Below, in pieces: positions 59,530 to 64,000 of a DNA stretch of 64,000 nt. Position 1 is the stretch's first letter. Each line of letters opens with the position of its first letter. The position numbers were made by a program, and so were the translations under genes. The notes under the pieces are model-generated. The model had not been told where the DNA came from. It was given only the letters and a program-made list of their open reading frames with translations, and made no database searches. Source of the DNA: Providencia rustigianii DSM 4541 (GTDB lineage Bacteria > Pseudomonadota > Gammaproteobacteria > Enterobacterales > Enterobacteriaceae); assembly GCF_000156395.1 (NCBI RefSeq), contig NZ_GG703817.1, positions 767,395 through 831,394 of the forward strand, given 5' to 3'.

Positions 59530-60387
59530 TTAAGATGCGGGATACACTTTGAAGATGCTGCTTAGTGGCACACTTTGCCCTATGCCGACATCCAATAACG
59601 GTGCATCTGAGCCGGGTGTTACACCATTGACACGGGTATAGCCGAGTTTGGTGACCTCAATTTCAGACCCCATCCTGACGGCTTTCACATCAAAGAAATA
59701 TTTACCTTTCGGGTCAGCAACCAAATTGCCGTTGTTATCACGCCCATCCCATGCCATATCGTAAATATCGGGTTTAACTTCTGAGTCATAGCTAATGGTG
59801 CGGATAACTGTGCGGTTTTTGTCACGAATGGTAATTTCAACGGTATCGGCTAACTTCGGTAAGAAGAAACCAAATGGCGATGAAATATAATCGGTTTGTG
59901 GCTCTTCAGAGCCCTCATCACCTTCATTAGCCCCTAGATTACTGAGACCAAAATTCGATGGGCTGTTCGCGCTGATCACCTCATCTGGCAATGGATTTGC
60001 TGGTTTGGTCACGGTACTATTTTCACCGTTACTCTCTTTTTTCAGTGACGCTAAAATGATTTCATTACGCGGGATCAGGACCCCTTTTCCAACTAATTGC
60101 GTCGCCTGTAATGATTGTCCAGAACCAATTTGCTGAGAAATGCCACTCACGCTATCGCTCAACTTATTCATGCTCTCGAGGGTGGCTATTTGCGCTAATT
60201 GCCCCGTCAAATCGGCATTATCCATCGGTTTTGTGGGGTCTTGGTTTTGCATTTGCGTCACAATCATGGTTAGAAATGTGTCACGCATATCATCACTTTG
60301 ACTTTTCTTTGGTACATTACTTGCCACAGCCGCTGGGCCTGCAACAGAGTTATCCAAAGAATCATTCATTGAGGCAGAAATTCCCAT
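59530..60387 (-). CDS. flgD: Flagellar hook cap FlgD, with an internal insertion
   Basis: This 285-residue hook-capping protein is about 50 residues longer than the usual 231. Conserved N-terminal DTFLTMIVTQMQNQDPTKPMDN and C-terminal WDGRDNNGNLVADPKGKYF flank a Glu/Ser/Asn-rich insertion around residues 115-165. The frame is intact, so it is likely functional. Confidence 0.93.
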   Translation of the reverse strand: MGISASMNDSLDNSVAGPAAVASNVPKKSQSDDMRDTFLTMIVTQMQNQDPTKPMDNADLTGQLAQIATLESMNKLSDSVSGISQQIGSGQSLQATQLVGKGVLIPRNEIILASLKKESNGENSTVTKPANPLPDEVISANSPSNFGLSNLGANEGDEGSEEPQTDYISSPFGFFLPKLADTVEITIRDKNRTVIRTISYDSEVKPDIYDMAWDGRDNNGNLVADPKGKYFFDVKAVRMGSEIEVTKLGYTRVNGVTPGSDAPLLDVGIGQSVPLSSIFKVYPAS

Positions 60388-60399
60388 TTCGCGTCTCCG

Positions 60400-60804
60400 T
60401 TACTGACCTAGCGTTAAGGTTTTCTGTAGCAATGTTTTAGCGGTATTCATCACTTCTAAGTTAGCTTGATAGCTACGTGATGCCGATATGGTGTTGATCA
60501 TCTCACCAACCGTGTCGACATTCGGCATCTGGACATAACCTTTTTCATCAGCAAGAGGATGTCCCGGTTTATACTCCATGCGCGGTGGAGAAGGATCTTC
60601 AATCAGTTCACTGACTCGCACGCCCCCCACTTGATGACGACCTTGCGGAGCCATTTGGAAAACGACCTGTTTTGCACGGTAAGGTTGTCCATCGGGACCC
60701 GCCACACTTTCCGCGTTCGCCATGTTACTGGCACTCACGTTCAGGCGTTGAGATTGCGCAGTTAATGCGGAAGCGGAGATATCAAAAATACTCAATAGAG
60801 CCAT
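60400..60804 (-). CDS. flgC: Flagellar proximal rod protein FlgC
   Basis: This 134-residue protein has the rod N-terminus ([29 protein letters not shown]) and C-terminal [19 protein letters not shown]. Confidence 0.96.
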   Translation of the reverse strand: MALLSIFDISASALTAQSQRLNVSASNMANAESVAGPDGQPYRAKQVVFQMAPQGRHQVGGVRVSELIEDPSPPRMEYKPGHPLADEKGYVQMPNVDTVGEMINTISASRSYQANLEVMNTAKTLLQKTLTLGQ

Positions 60805-60809
60805 GACAA

Positions 60810-61223
60810 TTACCCTTGCTGTAGAACGGCCAACATACTTTTGACTTGGCTATTAATAAATGTAAGATCGGCTTGATATTTCAACGTGTTGTCAGCAAAT
60901 TGACTACGTTCTATATCCATATCAACGGTATTTCCGTCCATTGATGTTTGGTAAGGCACTCGGTATTTCAGATCCATTGCCGCAGGCTGCATATCATGCC
61001 CTTCAATGTGCCCTTTCGCCGTCACAGCCAGTGAAATTCCCTTACCTTTAACAACTCCTTTATCCATCGCTTGCTGCAATTGACGATTAAAATCGATGTC
61101 ACGAGCTTGATAGCCTGGGGTATCCGCGTTGGCGATGTTAGATGCCAAAACGGTCTGTCTTGCTTCTCTTATGGACAAAGCCCGCTGTTGAAAAGCAAAA
61201 GTGGCATCTAATTTATCAATCAT
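60810..61223 (-). CDS. flgB: Flagellar proximal rod protein FlgB
   Basis: This 137-residue rod protein is first in flgBCDEFGHIJ. Start ATG 61223 has GAGGG upstream; the longer frame uses a TTG at 61235 and is less likely. Confidence 0.95.
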   Translation of the reverse strand: MIDKLDATFAFQQRALSIREARQTVLASNIANADTPGYQARDIDFNRQLQQAMDKGVVKGKGISLAVTAKGHIEGHDMQPAAMDLKYRVPYQTSMDGNTVDMDIERSQFADNTLKYQADLTFINSQVKSMLAVLQQG

Positions 61224-61235
61224 GGTTACCCTCAA

Positions 61236-61454
61236 TGGATTTCAGTCAATTCCTAACTTTTTAATGAGTAAATTAGGAATTTTTTGGTTGCAGATTTCAT
61301 CAATACAAAAATTCGATGCTCATATTAGCTGGCAGATAAAAAATCTAATGGCGAGATAAAGGCAAAATTATTGACCTATTTGCCTCATTCATTATTGAGG
61401 ATGTCGGTAAACTTCAGCGGAATAAAAGTGAGATACTGAAAAGGAAATGGTGTA
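61236..61454. promoter_or_regulatory. Divergent flgA / flgB class II promoter region
   Basis: Two half-sites of FlhDC type are suggested by CTGGCAGATAAAAA (61329) and AATGGCGAGATAAAGG (61347). They are 4-6 bp apart as counted, so the assignment is tentative. Confidence 0.4.
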
Positions 61455-62123
61455 ATGAGACGTGTTTATTTAGTTAAATATATTTTATATATCAGTCTAT
61501 TAAATCTAATTCCTTTATCTGTTCAAGCTTCACTACCCCAAGATATTGACCAGTATTTTCGCCATGTTCACGGTAAACAAAATACTGTCTCCATTGAAAT
61601 AAAAACGCCGATAGATAAATGGCCAAAATGTGATAAGCCCCAAATTAGCCCACCAAGCGGGGGCAGAAATATGGGCAATGTCTCCTTACCCGTACAGTGC
61701 GACAAAAAAAAACAATATATTCAATTAGTCGTCAATGTGACCGGTCAATATTATGTGGCAACCCGTAATATCAATCGTGGTGAGACAATTGAATTTGTAG
61801 ATATCGGCACAAAAAAAGGGTTAATCCATCAATTACCGTCTGGAGCAGCAACAGAAAAAATAGCATTACGTGGAACCATTGCTCTACGTAATATTACTGC
61901 GGGACAAACATTAACCAACTCAATGGTAAGACGTCCTTGGGCAATCAAATCAGGTCAAACCGTACATGTGTTCGCGACTGGAAATAATTTTTCGGTGAAA
62001 TACGAAGGAAGAGCGATTAACAACGCTGTCATCGGCGAGAATATTCGAGTCCGGTTAATTAATGGGCAAGTTGTGAATGGTGAGGCTCAAGAAAATGGCA
62101 GTGTTCAGGTTGCATTGAATTAA
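61455..62123 (+). CDS. flgA: Flagellar P-ring assembly chaperone FlgA
   Basis: This 222-residue periplasmic protein has a signal peptide (LVKYILYISLLNLIPLSVQA). C-terminal SAF-like domain with YYVATRNINRGETIEF and IRVRLINGQVVNGEA. Divergent from flgB. Confidence 0.93.
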   Translation: MRRVYLVKYILYISLLNLIPLSVQASLPQDIDQYFRHVHGKQNTVSIEIKTPIDKWPKCDKPQISPPSGGRNMGNVSLPVQCDKKKQYIQLVVNVTGQYYVATRNINRGETIEFVDIGTKKGLIHQLPSGAATEKIALRGTIALRNITAGQTLTNSMVRRPWAIKSGQTVHVFATGNNFSVKYEGRAINNAVIGENIRVRLINGQVVNGEAQENGSVQVALN

Positions 62124-62266
62124 TTGAAAGCGAAATATAATCATTAACTTAGCGGATGATAATTTTCTGTTTTTCATGGGAATTGCAGGTATAATTTTTA
62201 CAATTCGTCCGACATAGTAAAAAATAAAAAAGTGGCATAGCGGCAACTTGAAATATAACGGAATAT

Positions 62267-62293
62267 TAAAGGTTCATTAATATCTGCCGATAA
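62267..62293 (+). promoter_or_regulatory. Sigma-28 promoter of flgMN
   Basis: TAAAGGTT, 11 bases, GCCGATAA; the best sigma-28 match in the window, 39 bp before flgM. Confidence 0.85.
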
Positions 62294-62332
62294 CTGACTA
62301 TATGAAAAATATCGGGAACAGGAAAAAACACT

Positions 62333-62635
62333 ATGGCTATTGAGCAAACATCTGCAATTTCTGCGCTGACTCAGGTTACGACTCGCGATCCACAAGATGC
62401 GACAGCCCCGATGCGCGATAAAAAAATTTCAGCTAATGAAGCAGTTAAAGAAAGTTCTTTCGCACCCAGCGAATTACAAAAGAAATTACTCCAGCCTCAA
62501 GCAACCGATATTGATACGGCAAAAGTCGAGAAGATCAAGCAAGCTATCAAAGACGGCACTTTAACGATGGATGCAGGTAAAATTGCTGATGGCATTTTGC
62601 GTGACGCCCATGAATGTATGCTTTCCATGAAATAA
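62333..62635 (+). CDS. flgM: Anti-sigma-28 factor FlgM
   Basis: This 100-residue FliA inhibitor is exported when the hook is complete. C-terminal FliA-binding helices are recognisable (VEKIKQAIKDGTLTMDAGKIADGI). Confidence 0.94.
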   Translation: MAIEQTSAISALTQVTTRDPQDATAPMRDKKISANEAVKESSFAPSELQKKLLQPQATDIDTAKVEKIKQAIKDGTLTMDAGKIADGILRDAHECMLSMK

Positions 62636-62646
62636 ATTGAATTACT

Positions 62647-63087
62647 ATGAACGACGAATTATTGCTATTACTAGAACAACAATTGGGTCATTTGCAATCA
62701 CTGGAAATTGTGATGAAAAATGAAGAGTTATTATTAGGTTATCATCGCGTTCCACCGTCACCTTTTCAGGAAACGACTGAGCAAAAACGCTTTTTGGTCG
62801 CCGCTATTAGTCACGGAGAAAATCACCGTTTGCAGCTAGAAGAGCAAGCGCAGATTGCAGCGCCTTACGATGACAACCTTGTACTGAGTAATATTTGGGA
62901 ATCGATTAAAGCCCTGACCACTTCATTAAAAGAGCTAAATTATCGTAATCACCAAATGCTACAACTGCATATTGAACTGAACTCACAGCGCCTTAATTTT
63001 GTGAAAAAACACAATAATCAATCCACATATGGTGCCGATGGTTTAGAGTCGAAACGCCCTGCATTAGGAAAGAAAATCTCGATTTAG
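62647..63087 (+). CDS. flgN: Flagellar export chaperone FlgN
   Basis: This 146-residue helical chaperone serves FlgK and FlgL. Last flagellar gene, 11 bp after flgM. Confidence 0.93.
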   Translation: MNDELLLLLEQQLGHLQSLEIVMKNEELLLGYHRVPPSPFQETTEQKRFLVAAISHGENHRLQLEEQAQIAAPYDDNLVLSNIWESIKALTTSLKELNYRNHQMLQLHIELNSQRLNFVKKHNNQSTYGADGLESKRPALGKKISI

Positions 63088-63124
63088 ATTTCTGACTATC
63101 TCCCTGTTATCTATCTCTATCTGG

Positions 63125-63445
63125 TTAAATAATCAGAGTCTTTTGCTCGATTAAATTTAGTAATCTCAACGCTGCGCCGTTGGGTTTGATTTCATCACGT
63201 TCCCACTTAGACACACTTTCTTTTGTCATATTTAATATAAGCGCTAAAGATGATTGAGAAATATTATTCTCTTCGCGAATACGTTTAATATCCTCACCCG
63301 TCATTGGCTTAAGAGCACTAAATTTCTCCTTTAACTCTCTCGCCTTAATTCTTGCTTCAATACGTCGAGAGGCAATATCATCAGTCACTCCAATCTTTTC
63401 CAATCCTTGAGCAAATTCAAGTAACTCTTTCATCGTATTAGACAT
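63125..63445 (-). CDS. XRE-family antitoxin (HigA/NadS-like)
   Basis: This 106-residue protein has a C-terminal helix-turn-helix (about 48-100: MTGEDIKRIREENNISQSSLALIL, TKESVSKWERDEIKP). It overlaps the preceding toxin gene by 8 bp. It should repress the pair. Confidence 0.82.
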   Translation of the reverse strand: MSNTMKELLEFAQGLEKIGVTDDIASRRIEARIKARELKEKFSALKPMTGEDIKRIREENNISQSSLALILNMTKESVSKWERDEIKPNGAALRLLNLIEQKTLII

Positions 63446-63824
63446 TTTCTACCTCAATTAAATAGCCAGTTTTAAGCATATGTGCAATTTTCATTGGATC
63501 AGAATTTAGTAATATTCGAGCAATATCTTTATAGGATTCAAGATCATCATCCTCAATTTCTTTTCTTCCTTTTGAGGCTAATCGTGATTTGGACCAACCA
63601 TCAGCAAAAAATAGATGAGAACCTTGTTTATAAAAAATAATCGTTCGTATTCCAGCTCTTTTCCCAAAGCCTTGAATAGCCAGACGCTTTTTAATCACAC
63701 CGCCACCCAAATCCGCTTCATAACAGCCGGATAAAACCTGCTTAGCCGCTAACAATACGTCAATTTCATCCAGTTCTAGCTTTTTTAGCTTACTCTTAAA
63801 AATCTTAGTTTTATAAATTGCCAT
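63438..63824 (-). CDS. RelE/HigB-type toxin (PF06296-like)
   Basis: This 128-residue toxin starts AIYKTKIFKSKLKKLELDE and has a GGVIKKRLAIQGFGKRAGIRTIIFYK core. Toxin is upstream, the XRE antitoxin downstream. Not closely related to the higBA pair at 50.1 kb. Confidence 0.82.
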   Translation of the reverse strand: MAIYKTKIFKSKLKKLELDEIDVLLAAKQVLSGCYEADLGGGVIKKRLAIQGFGKRAGIRTIIFYKQGSHLFFADGWSKSRLASKGRKEIEDDDLESYKDIARILLNSDPMKIAHMLKTGYLIEVENV

Positions 63825-63874
63825 CCTTAGCCCACCAATTAAACCATAGTAATCCTTACTACAGTTGGCATCAA

Positions 63875-63928
63875 TAAAAAACAGGCGAAAAACAAGATTT
63901 CATCAAGAAAACCCCATTAAATCGCCTG
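63875..63928 (-). terminator. Candidate long-loop terminator at right edge
   Basis: CAGGCGA / TCGCCTG arms (33-nt loop), then T6 on the minus strand. It would end a gene lying mostly outside the window to the right. Confidence 0.5.
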
Positions 63929-63957
63929 CTACCTGTCTGTATTAAACAATAAATTAA

Positions 63958-64000
63958 TCGGTTGTTTATGACCCGCTAATCATCGACGTCATTCTAATCT
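63958..64000 (-). CDS. Possible C-terminal end of a gene continuing beyond the window
   Basis: The minus strand is open from the window edge to a stop, encoding a tail reading IRMTSMISGS. It is followed by the candidate terminator. Too short to identify. Confidence 0.3.

Overview
The window reads as a chromosomal segment of a Morganellaceae enterobacterium, most likely Providencia. This is inferred from the AT-rich enteric-type genes, a complete Enterobacterales-type flagellar set, a MrpJ-like fimbrial regulator, betTIBA, and several ERIC elements recognisable by their CCTAGGAGCATAC / AAGTATGTGACTAGG core. No species-defining marker is present, so the genus is an inference.

Positions 1-19.8 kb are a mosaic of accessory and metabolic genes. 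They hold a ybhI-ybhH-like pair (DASS transporter plus PrpF-family isomerase). Next is a two-gene RNA-repair cassette (RNA ligase plus HD-phosphoesterase/polynucleotide kinase) behind a perfect palindrome, then a tandemly duplicated ERIC element and a CitMHS citrate transporter. An OYE-type flavin oxidoreductase and a short secreted pilin-like protein follow. A chaperone-usher fimbrial operon comes next (pilin, chaperone, usher, adhesin) with a MrpJ-like HTH regulator upstream. After a gene-poor AT-rich 1.3 kb come a small lipoprotein, a second DASS transporter, CutA, and a CxxC carboxymuconolactone-decarboxylase-family protein.

Positions 19.8-27.2 kb carry the choline-to-glycine-betaine locus: betIBA divergent from the choline transporter betT, with a palindromic BetI-type operator candidate between them. 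A lipoprotein and a GNAT acetyltransferase follow.

Positions 27.4-63.1 kb are the flagellar locus: fliA, fliC, fliDST, fliE, fliFGHIJKLMNOPQR, flgLKJIHGFEDCB, flgA, flgMN. Good sigma-28 promoter matches precede fliC, fliD, flgK and flgM. ERIC elements lie between fliA and the GNAT gene, between fliA and fliC, and inside the fliC 5' untranslated region. The locus is interrupted twice. Between fliT and fliE lies a 5.9-kb insert: an extra peptide deformylase, a DUF4822-like exported protein, a short YadA-type trimeric autotransporter, a YcdZ-like membrane protein, an ABM-domain protein, and a three-gene cluster of unknown AT-rich genes with two paralogous members. Between fliR and flgL lies a higBA toxin-antitoxin pair. 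A second RelE/XRE-type pair follows flgN at the right edge.

Most of the window is well-known biology. The parts that most deserve attention are the RNA-repair cassette with its upstream palindrome, the unknown paralogous cluster inside the flagellar locus, the ERIC in the flagellin leader, and a small ORF split at an A7 slippery run.
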